DNA of 17,450 nt from NCBI GenBank assembly GCA_002691095.1, contig NZGU01000029.1:13351-30800 (forward strand). Reading direction: 5' to 3'. Source of the DNA: Kiritimatiellaceae bacterium. GTDB taxonomy: Bacteria; Verrucomicrobiota; Kiritimatiellia; Kiritimatiellales; Pontiellaceae. Each line of letters opens with the position of its first letter. Position 1 is the stretch's first letter. The notes below the pieces were generated by a model. It was not told where the DNA came from. It made no database searches and saw only the letters and a list, made by a program, of their open reading frames with translations. Shown in pieces: positions 6,842 to 13,038 of the stretch. The translations under genes and the position numbers were made by a program.

Positions 6842-7393
6842 ATGGAATTGAAGTTGCAAATGTATGGGGAAAAGGTGTTGCGGGAGCGCGCATCGGAGGT
6901 GACGGTATTTGATGAGGCCTTGATGGCGTTGTCGCGGGAGATGCTGGAGGTGATGTATGCCGCGCAGGGCATCGGGTTGGCGGCGGAGCAGGTGGGGCGT
7001 ACGGAGCGGATGTTTGTGATTGATATTCCGGCGGAGAGTGATGTGGATGCACAGGGGGTGCGGTTGCATCCGGAGGTGGAGATGCCGATGGTGTTGGTGA
7101 ATCTGGAGATTGTGGCGCATTCTGAAGAGAAGGTGCGGGGGACGGAGGGCTGTTTGAGTTTTCCGGGTATTTCGGCTGATATTGAGCGGTGGTCGGAGGT
7201 GGAAGTTACGTATCAGGATGAGATGGGGAAGGCGCATCGGGTGGAAGCGAAGGGGTTGCTGGCGCGGGCGATTCAGCATGAGTTGGATCACTTGAACGGG
7301 GTGCTGTTTATCGATCGAATGTCGCCGGTGAAGAAGGCGTTGCTGGAGGGGCGGTTGAAGCGATTGAAACGGGAGACGCAACGGGCGGGCTGA
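6842..7393 (+). CDS. def: Peptide deformylase
   Basis: Counted from ATG 6842 the enzyme has 183 residues. It removes the N-formyl group from nascent proteins at the ribosome. The three defining motifs are present: motif 1 GIGLAAEQ (43-50), motif 2 EGCLS (102-106) and motif 3 QHELDH (145-150). Cys104, His146 and His150 would bind the metal, and Glu147 is the catalytic acid/base. Glu in place of the usual Thr or Pro in 'AAxQVG' and the longer loop at about 63-82 (AESDVDAQGVRLHPEVEMP) recall PVC-group deformylases. The frame stays open upstream to GTG 6788 and ATG 6830. ATG 6842 was chosen because family alignment starts at MELKLQMYG and GAGGGG lies 12 bases before it. The stop TGA overlaps the ATG of the next gene (TGATG), implying translational coupling. 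Confidence 0.93.
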   Translation: MELKLQMYGEKVLRERASEVTVFDEALMALSREMLEVMYAAQGIGLAAEQVGRTERMFVIDIPAESDVDAQGVRLHPEVEMPMVLVNLEIVAHSEEKVRGTEGCLSFPGISADIERWSEVEVTYQDEMGKAHRVEAKGLLARAIQHELDHLNGVLFIDRMSPVKKALLEGRLKRLKRETQRAG

Positions 7394-7845
7394 TGAGGGT
7401 GTTGCTGAAAGAGTCGCTGACGGCTGCTGAGCGGGGGTTGCTGGTTGAGTTGTTGGAGTTGAGTTTTGATTGCCGAATGGAGTCGGTCTCTTTTTTGGAT
7501 GAGTTGGTTTTGGTGGTGTGGGTGGAGCATACTGATCTGGGGTTGTGTGGGGCGGCGGCGGTGGAGGCGCAGGCGGGGTCGCATTATTTATCGAAGTTTG
7601 CGGTGGCTCCGTCGGTGCGGGGCGATGGGGTGGCGAAGTTGATGTGGGATGCGTTGTGTGCTGAGCAGGATGCTTTTTTCTGGCGGGCGCGGGTGAGCAA
7701 TCCGTTTGGGGCGTGGTATAGGCGGCGGTCGGATGGTTCAGTTGAGGGGGAGGGGTGGTCGGTTTTTTGGCACGGCTTGCATGAGGCGGAGGTGGAGCGT
7801 GCGGTGGGGTATGCGGTGGCGCGACCTGCTGATTTTGTTTCGTGA
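7393..7845 (+). CDS. Stand-alone NAT-domain N-acetyltransferase (N-acetylglutamate synthase-like)
   Basis: This 150-residue protein is a GNAT-fold enzyme most like the C-terminal NAT domain (DUF619) of vertebrate-type N-acetylglutamate synthases. Recognisable parts are HYLSKFAVAPSVRGDGVAKLMW (64-85; split as HYLSKFAVAP and VRGDGVA, the acetyl-CoA pyrophosphate loop), FFWRARVSNPFGAWY (95-109), GWSVFWHGL (121-129) and a C-terminal AVARPADF. In known enzymes this domain transfers acetyl from acetyl-CoA to glutamate, the first step of arginine synthesis, but there it follows an amino-acid kinase domain, which is absent here. The usual NPxNxWY reads NPFGAWY, so one Asn of that motif is missing. 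The start overlaps the def stop by one base (TGATG), so the genes are probably cotranslated. It may be a small acetylglutamate synthase or an acetyltransferase for another amine; the substrate cannot be told from sequence. Confidence 0.75.
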   Translation: MRVLLKESLTAAERGLLVELLELSFDCRMESVSFLDELVLVVWVEHTDLGLCGAAAVEAQAGSHYLSKFAVAPSVRGDGVAKLMWDALCAEQDAFFWRARVSNPFGAWYRRRSDGSVEGEGWSVFWHGLHEAEVERAVGYAVARPADFVS

Positions 7846-7866
7846 GGTGCCGGATGAGCATCGGCG

Positions 7867-7895
7867 TTGACAGGGTGCGGGTGAGTGAGTAGGTT
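7867..7895 (+). promoter_or_regulatory. Possible promoter of acnA-ppnP
   Basis: A perfect -35 box TTGACA (7867-7872) is followed, after 17 bases, by TAGGTT (7890-7895), which matches a -10 box at only three of six positions. It lies between the NAT gene stop (7845) and the acnA start (7932) and would give a leader of about 30 bases including the GAGAGG ribosome-binding site. Confidence 0.4.
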
Positions 7896-7931
7896 TTTCA
7901 CTTTGTTGTTAAAAATTGAGAGGTGTATGGA

Positions 7932-10550
7932 ATGTCTGAGTTTGATTTTGCGCGGAAAACGTTGTCGTTAACGGGGGGTAAGTCGGTTGAGTATTACAGC
8001 TTGGAGGCGTTGGAAGCAGCGGGTATTGGAGATTTGTCGCGGGTGCCGAAGTCGGTGAAGGTTTTGTTGGAATCGTTGGTGCGAATGCAGGGGCATGCGG
8101 CGTATACGGCGGAGCAGGTGCATGCGTTGGCGGGTTGGACGCCGACGGCAGCGAAGCAGGAACTTCCGTATATGCCGGCGCGGGTGTTGTTGCAGGATTT
8201 TACGGGGGTACCGTGTGTGGTGGATTTGGCGGCGTTGCGTTCGGCGATGGAACGGGCGGGAAAACCGGCGGATCGAATTGAGCCGTTGATTCCGGTGGAT
8301 TTGGTGATCGACCATTCGGTGCAGTTGGATGATTCGGGTAACGCGGCGTCGTTTCAGCTGAATGTGGATCGTGAGTTTGAGCGGAACGAGGAGCGATATA
8401 AGTTTTTGAAGTGGGGGCAGCAGGCGTTTGATAAGTTGCGGGTATTGCCGCCGGGATTGGGGATTTGCCATCAGATCAATATGGAGTATCTGGCGGATTG
8501 TGTGATGCTGGGGGAGGATGGGGTTGCTTATCCGGATACGTTAGTGGGTACCGATTCGCATACGACGACGATCAACTGCATGGGTGTGTTGGGTTGGGGC
8601 GTTGGCGGTATTGAGGCGGAGGCGGCAATGCTGGGGCAACCGATTCCGATTCTGACGCCGGAGGTGGTCGGCTTTAAGTTGACCGGTGCGTTGCGGGCGG
8701 GGGTGACGGCGACCGACTTGGCCTTAACGGTTACCAAAATGCTGCGCGAGCTTGGGGTGGTGGGCAAATTTGTTGAGTTCTATGGAGAGGGCGCGGCGAA
8801 CCTTTCGTTGGCGGATCGTTGTCCGGTGGCGAACATGGGGCCGGAGTATGGCGCGACGATGGGCTTCTTTGCGATTGATGAGAAGACGATTGAGTATTTG
8901 AAAGAGACGGGCCGCAGTGATGAGCAGTGTGAACTGGTCGAGGCGTATTGCAAGGCGCAGGGTTTGTGGGGCTTTGCGGATGAGGCGGACTATAGCACGA
9001 CCTTGGAGCTGGATCTGGATACCGTGGAGGCGGTGATGGCGGGGCCGAACAAGCCGCATCAGCGCTTGCCGTTGAGTGGGGTGAGGCAGGAGTTTCAGGA
9101 AGATTTTGCGCCGAGTGGAAAGACGGCGGAGGCGGAGGGTGTGGGGACCCTGCCGGAGGGTGCGGTGGTGATTGCATCGATTACGAGCTGCACCAACACG
9201 TCGAATCCGAGTTTGGTGATGGGGGCTGGGATTGTGGCGAAGAAGGCGGTGGAGCGTGGCTTGGAAGTGCCGGCGTATGTGAAGACGTCGCTGGCGCCGG
9301 GATCGCAGGTGGCGACGGAGTATTTGAAGGAGTCGGGGCTGCTGGGTTCTTTGGAGCAGTTGGGCTTTAACGTGGCGGCGTATGGTTGTGCGACGTGTAT
9401 TGGCAATAGCGGACCGTTGGCGGAGCCGATTGATGCGGCGATTCGCGAGGAGGATTTGACGGTGTCGGCGGTGCTCTCGGGAAATCGTAACTTTGAGGGG
9501 CGGGTGCATCCGTTGACGAAGGCGAACTATTTGGCATCGCCGCCATTGGTGGTGGCGTATGCGTTGGCGGGTACGGTGGATATTGATTTGCAGAGCGATC
9601 CGATTGGAGTGGATGCCGATGGAAATGCCGTCTATCTGAAGGATATTTGGTTTACGGGTGAGGAGCTGTTGGAAGCGGTGAAGGTTTCGGCGAATAGCGA
9701 TTATTATCGGGATGTATATGCGGATGTGTTTAGTGCGAATGAGCAGTGGAATGAGTTGAGCGTGGCGGAAGGCGAGACGTTCGCTTGGGATGAGGCTTCG
9801 ACGTATATTCGGGAGCCTTCGTTTTTTGAGGGATGTGAGCAGCCTGCGGGCGGATTGGCGGAGATTGAGTCGGCGGCCGTTCTTGGGTATTTTGGTGACT
9901 TTATTACGACGGACCATATCTCGCCTGCTGGAGTGATTCCGGAGGAGAATCCGACGACGGCATATTTGACGGAGCGGGGTGTGGCGAAGCGGGACTTTAA
10001 TAGCTTTGGATCGCGGCGTGGCAATCACGAGGTGATGATGCGTGGGACGTTTGGCAACATTCGAATTGATAACAAGCTGGTCGATCGCACGGGTGGCTTC
10101 ACGGTGAGGGATGGCGAGGAGCTGCCGTTTTATACAGCGGCGATGGCGTATCAGGAGGCGGGCACGCCGCTCGTGATTTTGGCGGGTAAGATGTATGGCG
10201 CTGGTTCGTCGCGTGATTGGGCGGCAAAGGGTACGAAGTTACAGGGCGTGAAGGCGGTCATCGCTGAGAGCTTTGAGCGGATTCACCGGTCTAACTTGGT
10301 GGGCATGGGGGTGTTGCCGTGCGAGTTTATGGAAGGTCAGACGGCGGAGAGTTTGGGACTGGATGGCAGTGAGTCGTTTACGATTACTGGGATTGCGGAT
10401 GGCTTTGAGCCGGGCAAGATTTTACAGGTGCAAGCGGGGGATATCTCGTTTCAGGTGAAAGCGCGGGTGGATACGCCGCTGGAGATTGAGTATTTGAAAA
10501 ATGGCGGTGTGTTGAACTATGTGCTGCGGAACTTTATTGCGGAGGCATAG
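7932..10550 (+). CDS. acnA: Aconitate hydratase A (aconitase)
   Basis: Counted from ATG 7932 the enzyme has 872 residues, close to the usual 890 of the AcnA/IRP1 class. It interconverts citrate and isocitrate through cis-aconitate in the TCA cycle. The [4Fe-4S] ligands are Cys420 (ITSCTNTSNPS) and Cys486/Cys489 (YGCATCIGNSGP). Other hallmarks are GTDSHTT (about 201-207), TTDHISPAG and NSFGSRRGNHEVMMRG at the start of the swivel domain, and GAGSSRDWAAKG with IAESFERIHRSNL in the C-terminal domain. The order, with the swivel domain last, marks AcnA rather than AcnB. The frame is open to GTG 7923, but GAGAGG (7918-7923) sits 8 bases before ATG 7932, which decides the start. Next comes ppnP, 2 bases after the stop. 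Codon use includes more C-ending codons than in rsmB or dnaG, as expected for a well-expressed gene. Confidence 0.96.
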   Translation: MSEFDFARKTLSLTGGKSVEYYSLEALEAAGIGDLSRVPKSVKVLLESLVRMQGHAAYTAEQVHALAGWTPTAAKQELPYMPARVLLQDFTGVPCVVDLAALRSAMERAGKPADRIEPLIPVDLVIDHSVQLDDSGNAASFQLNVDREFERNEERYKFLKWGQQAFDKLRVLPPGLGICHQINMEYLADCVMLGEDGVAYPDTLVGTDSHTTTINCMGVLGWGVGGIEAEAAMLGQPIPILTPEVVGFKLTGALRAGVTATDLALTVTKMLRELGVVGKFVEFYGEGAANLSLADRCPVANMGPEYGATMGFFAIDEKTIEYLKETGRSDEQCELVEAYCKAQGLWGFADEADYSTTLELDLDTVEAVMAGPNKPHQRLPLSGVRQEFQEDFAPSGKTAEAEGVGTLPEGAVVIASITSCTNTSNPSLVMGAGIVAKKAVERGLEVPAYVKTSLAPGSQVATEYLKESGLLGSLEQLGFNVAAYGCATCIGNSGPLAEPIDAAIREEDLTVSAVLSGNRNFEGRVHPLTKANYLASPPLVVAYALAGTVDIDLQSDPIGVDADGNAVYLKDIWFTGEELLEAVKVSANSDYYRDVYADVFSANEQWNELSVAEGETFAWDEASTYIREPSFFEGCEQPAGGLAEIESAAVLGYFGDFITTDHISPAGVIPEENPTTAYLTERGVAKRDFNSFGSRRGNHEVMMRGTFGNIRIDNKLVDRTGGFTVRDGEELPFYTAAMAYQEAGTPLVILAGKMYGAGSSRDWAAKGTKLQGVKAVIAESFERIHRSNLVGMGVLPCEFMEGQTAESLGLDGSESFTITGIADGFEPGKILQVQAGDISFQVKARVDTPLEIEYLKNGGVLNYVLRNFIAEA

Positions 10551-10552
10551 GG

Positions 10553-10870
10553 ATGTCTGCGTTTGATGGAGTCTCGGTTACGCGGGAGGCGAATGTCTAT
10601 TACGAGGGCAGGGTCTCGAGCCGTACGGTTACGTTTTCGGATGGGTCGCGAAAGACGCTGGGTTTTATGTTGGCGGGCGATTATCGGTTTGAGACGGCTG
10701 CGGCTGAGGTGATGGAAGTGCTGGGTGGTTCGGCGCGGGTGAAGTTGCCGGGATCGGATGCTTGGGTTGTGTATGAGCCGGGTATGGTGTTTGAGGTGCC
10801 AGCGGCATCTGCTTTCGCGTTGGAAGTGGATACGTTTCTGGACTATTGCTGCGCGTATATCGAGGCGTGA
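10553..10870 (+). CDS. ppnP: Pyrimidine/purine nucleoside phosphorylase PpnP (YaiE/DUF1255 family)
   Basis: This small cupin-like protein has 105 residues; family members have about 94-105. Matching family segments are the N-terminal NVYYEGRVSSRTVTF, the central GFMLAGDYRFETAAAEVMEVLGG (the 'GVMxxGEYxFxTxxxExMxVxxG' signature, residues about 37-59), WVVYEPGMVFEVPA and the C-terminal YCCAYIE. Characterised members phosphorolyse a broad range of nucleosides (uridine, adenosine, inosine, cytidine and others) to the free base and ribose-1-phosphate in the cytoplasm. The start is set by GGAGG (10541-10545) inside the acnA end, 7 bases upstream. The 2-base gap to acnA implies a shared transcript. 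It faces the convergent pyk gene across 30 bases that hold a hairpin. Confidence 0.88.
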   Translation: MSAFDGVSVTREANVYYEGRVSSRTVTFSDGSRKTLGFMLAGDYRFETAAAEVMEVLGGSARVKLPGSDAWVVYEPGMVFEVPAASAFALEVDTFLDYCCAYIEA

Positions 10871-10890
10871 AGGGCTGCTTTCTGTTGCCG

Positions 10891-10912
10891 AAAAAACTGC
10901 TTAGTTAAGCAG
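10891..10912 (-). terminator. Rho-independent terminator of pyk, overlapping its stop codon
   Basis: CTGCTT (10897-10902) pairs with AAGCAG (10907-10912) around a 4-base loop AGTT. On the - strand the hairpin runs directly into six T residues (complement of 10891-10896). The pyk stop TAA (10903-10901) lies within the hairpin, so the last codons form one arm. Read on the + strand the same hairpin is followed by GGTTTTG, so it may also stop ppnP transcription weakly. Confidence 0.7.
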
Positions 10913-12313
10913 GGTTTTGACGGTGTCAATTTGAAGCAGGTTGGTGTGGCGGGCGCTGACTTGTCCGCCGCCGATATAGCAGACGATATCGTCGGGCGTC
11001 AGAACGCCTTCGTCGATGAGTAGGTTGACGGTTTTATTGACGAGTTCGGCACATTCAGGGGGAACGTCGATGCATTGGGCATAGACGCCGTAGGTGAGGG
11101 AGAGTTCGCGGACGGTTCGGTGGGAGGCGGAGTAGGCGACGATGGGGGTGCGGCAGCGGTAGGAGGCGCAGATCTGGGCGGTGTCGCCGGAGCGGGTGCT
11201 GGTGATGATGACTTTGGCTCCGATGCGAGCGGAGATTTCAACGGCGGATTTGGAGATGTAGTTGCGGGGCATGAGGTCGGCGCTCTGCTGAATAACGGGG
11301 AGGGTGACACTGGAGGCTTCTTTCTCTGCTTCTACTTTCTGGGCTATATTGGTCATGGTCTGGACGGCTTCGACGGCGTATTTGCCGTAGGCGGTTTCGC
11401 CGCTGAGCATGAGTGCGTCGGTGCCGTCGTAGATGGCGTTGGCGACATCGGATACTTCGGCTCGGGTGGGACGGGGGTTGTCGATCATGGAGTGGAGCAT
11501 CTGGGTGGCGGTGATGACGGGTTTTACTTTTCGGGTGGCCGTTCGAATCATCATTTTCTGAATATTCGGTACTTCTTCGGCGGGGACTTCGATGCCGAGG
11601 TCGCCGCGGGCTACCATGACGCCGTGGGCGCAGTCGAGAATGGATTCTAGGTTTTCGATGCCTTCTTGGTTTTCAATTTTGGCGATGATTTTGATGGGGG
11701 ATTTGCGGCGGTCAAGGATGCTTTGAATGGCCATGACGTCGTCGCGGTTGCGGACGAATGAGTGTGCAATAAATTCAATATCATTTTCGGTGGCCCATTC
11801 GATGAAGCGGGCGTCTTTGTCGGTGAGGGAGGGCATCTGCAGATTAACGCCAGGGACGTTGACGCTTTTGCGGTTTTTGATTTCGCCGCTGTTGGTGACT
11901 TGGCAGATGAGTTGGTCGTCTTTTTTATCTTGGACGGTGAGGTGGATTTCGCCGTCGTCGATGAGTAGGTCGCTGCCGATGGGGACTTCGTTGACAAAGG
12001 CGTCGTAGTTGACGCAGAAGCCGAAGGTGGGTTGCTGGTCGGCGGATACGTGTAGCGTTTGACCGGCGGTGACTTCTAGGGGTGTTTCGAGGTCGCGTAT
12101 GCGGACTTCGGGGCCTTTGGTGTCGATGAGGATGCCGATTCGGTTGGAAACGGCGCGAAGCTGTTGAACGATATATGCAGCATCTTCCATTTCGATGTGG
12201 GCGGTGTTGAGGCGGGCGACATTCATGCCGGCGTCAAAAAGAGATTTGATGAAGTCGGGTTCGCAGCGGTTGTGGGCGATGGTGCAGACGATTTTGGTTT
12301 GTTTAGTATACAT
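10901..12313 (-). CDS. pyk: Pyruvate kinase
   Basis: Counted from ATG 12313 the enzyme has 470 residues, a normal length. It makes pyruvate and ATP from phosphoenolpyruvate and ADP in the last step of glycolysis. Visible motifs are NVARLNTAH (31-39), IDTKGPEVR (63-71; the Glu in GPE is the residue of K+-dependent enzymes), the B domain at about 72-165, AKIENQEGIENL (211-222, with the catalytic Lys212), ARGDLGIEVP (235-244), TATQMLHSM (268-276) and LSGETAYGKYAVEAV. A C-terminal allosteric-type domain covers about 345-470. NTAH replaces the common NFSHG; I recall this variant from Bacteroidota enzymes. The frame is open to 12424, but AAGGGA (12326-12321) 7 bases before ATG 12313 and the MYTKQTKIVCTIA start decide the N-terminus. 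Composition is less skewed than in prmA, consistent with high expression. The gene is transcribed alone. Confidence 0.95.
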   Translation of the reverse strand: MYTKQTKIVCTIAHNRCEPDFIKSLFDAGMNVARLNTAHIEMEDAAYIVQQLRAVSNRIGILIDTKGPEVRIRDLETPLEVTAGQTLHVSADQQPTFGFCVNYDAFVNEVPIGSDLLIDDGEIHLTVQDKKDDQLICQVTNSGEIKNRKSVNVPGVNLQMPSLTDKDARFIEWATENDIEFIAHSFVRNRDDVMAIQSILDRRKSPIKIIAKIENQEGIENLESILDCAHGVMVARGDLGIEVPAEEVPNIQKMMIRTATRKVKPVITATQMLHSMIDNPRPTRAEVSDVANAIYDGTDALMLSGETAYGKYAVEAVQTMTNIAQKVEAEKEASSVTLPVIQQSADLMPRNYISKSAVEISARIGAKVIITSTRSGDTAQICASYRCRTPIVAYSASHRTVRELSLTYGVYAQCIDVPPECAELVNKTVNLLIDEGVLTPDDIVCYIGGGQVSARHTNLLQIDTVKTLLN

Positions 12314-12394
12314 AGTATTTTCCCTTGTGATTAGAAAGCTAGCGGATTTCGGATGGGGGGTAAATGGCGTTCTTGAGGAGATGATGGCAGACGA

Positions 12395-12424
12395 TTGACG
12401 GGCTTTGTTAGGGCGTGGTATCAC
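12395..12424 (+). promoter_or_regulatory. Possible promoter of cvpA-dnaG
   Basis: TTGACG (12395-12400, five of six -35 positions) and TATCAC (12419-12424, four of six -10 positions) are 18 bases apart, just upstream of cvpA. A start near 12431 would leave a leader of about 18 bases containing GGGAGG. On the - strand of the same 135-base spacer I could not choose a convincing pyk promoter. Confidence 0.4.
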
Positions 12425-12448
12425 TTGGGTCGTGATGGGAGGTTTTGT

Positions 12449-13006
12449 ATGGAGTGGAGTGTGTTGGATGTTGGGGTGGGGGTGCTGGCTCTTTTGTTTG
12501 GAATTTTTGGGTTGCGGGAGGGGTTTGCGCGACAGCTGGCGACGTTGATTACGTTTGTGTTGACGATGGTGGCGTTGTATGTCGCGTATCCGATTTTGCT
12601 GGAGTATTTGGCGGGGAACTTTCCGGAGTGGAGCGTGGGTACGGTGACGGGGTTGGGACTGCTGGCATTGGCGCTGCTTTCGATTGGGTTGTTTGTGCTG
12701 TTGAAACAGGTGTTGGCGAGCGCCATGCTGGCGAATCTTTCGGATGGAACGGATAAGGGGATGGGATTTGTGTTGGGGTTGTTGCGCGGGGGGGTGCTGG
12801 CGGTGCTGTTGCTGAGTGTGGTGGCGCAGCTGGGAAGCGAAGGCGTTCGGTCGCGGATGCAGGATGGGTCATGGGTGGGTCGTTGGGTTTGTGATCGGGT
12901 GGCGCCGTTGGCGGCGGAGTATGTGAACCGGGAGCGGTTGGGGGAGCAGATGGATGCGTTGCGGGATCGAGTGGAGCTGCCGATGCCGGCGGAGGTAATT
13001 GAGTAG
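12449..13006 (+). CDS. cvpA: CvpA family inner-membrane protein
   Basis: Counted from ATG 12449 the protein has 185 residues. Four hydrophobic segments lie at about 5-22, 27-55, 64-88 and 104-125, followed by a hydrophilic C-terminal tail of about 60 residues. The N-terminal pattern, a short first helix with Asp7 and then GIFGLREGFARQLATL (18-33), is the CvpA signature 'GxxRGFVRE'-like loop. The glycine-rich third and fourth segments around GMGFVLGLLRGGVLAVLLL also fit. CvpA was named for a need in colicin V export in E. coli and is linked to envelope homeostasis; its biochemical role is unknown. GGGAGG (12437-12442) 6 bases before ATG 12449 decides the start over the longer frame from 12395. 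The gene ends 32 bases before dnaG and is probably in the same transcript. Confidence 0.8.
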   Translation: MEWSVLDVGVGVLALLFGIFGLREGFARQLATLITFVLTMVALYVAYPILLEYLAGNFPEWSVGTVTGLGLLALALLSIGLFVLLKQVLASAMLANLSDGTDKGMGFVLGLLRGGVLAVLLLSVVAQLGSEGVRSRMQDGSWVGRWVCDRVAPLAAEYVNRERLGEQMDALRDRVELPMPAEVIE

Positions 13007-13038
13007 CGAGTGAGAAGGGCGGGAGGCTCTTCGGGTTA

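Noticed and set aside
6800..7861. 353-residue open frame antisense to def and the NAT gene
   Set aside because: Proline/histidine/threonine-rich low-complexity product, typical of a shadow frame of G-ending codons; both + genes have clear family motifs.
7849..7865. Imperfect hairpin after the NAT gene (GCCG-G-AT ... ATCGGC)
   Set aside because: Short stem with a bulge and no T-run; too weak to call a terminator.
8724..10028. 434-residue open frame antisense to acnA
   Set aside because: It is rich in Arg, His and Ile with no domain pattern. The + strand rarely contains tta, cta or tca because of the G/T bias, so antisense frames stay open by chance. AcnA on + is certain.
12314..12424. 37-residue N-terminal extension of pyk
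   Set aside because: The family starts at TKIVCTIA, and AAGGGA lies 7 bases before ATG 12313.
12395..12448. N-terminal extension of cvpA from ATG 12395
   Set aside because: No ribosome-binding site there, whereas ATG 12449 has GGGAGG at 6 bases and begins the family's first helix; the stretch holds promoter-like boxes instead.
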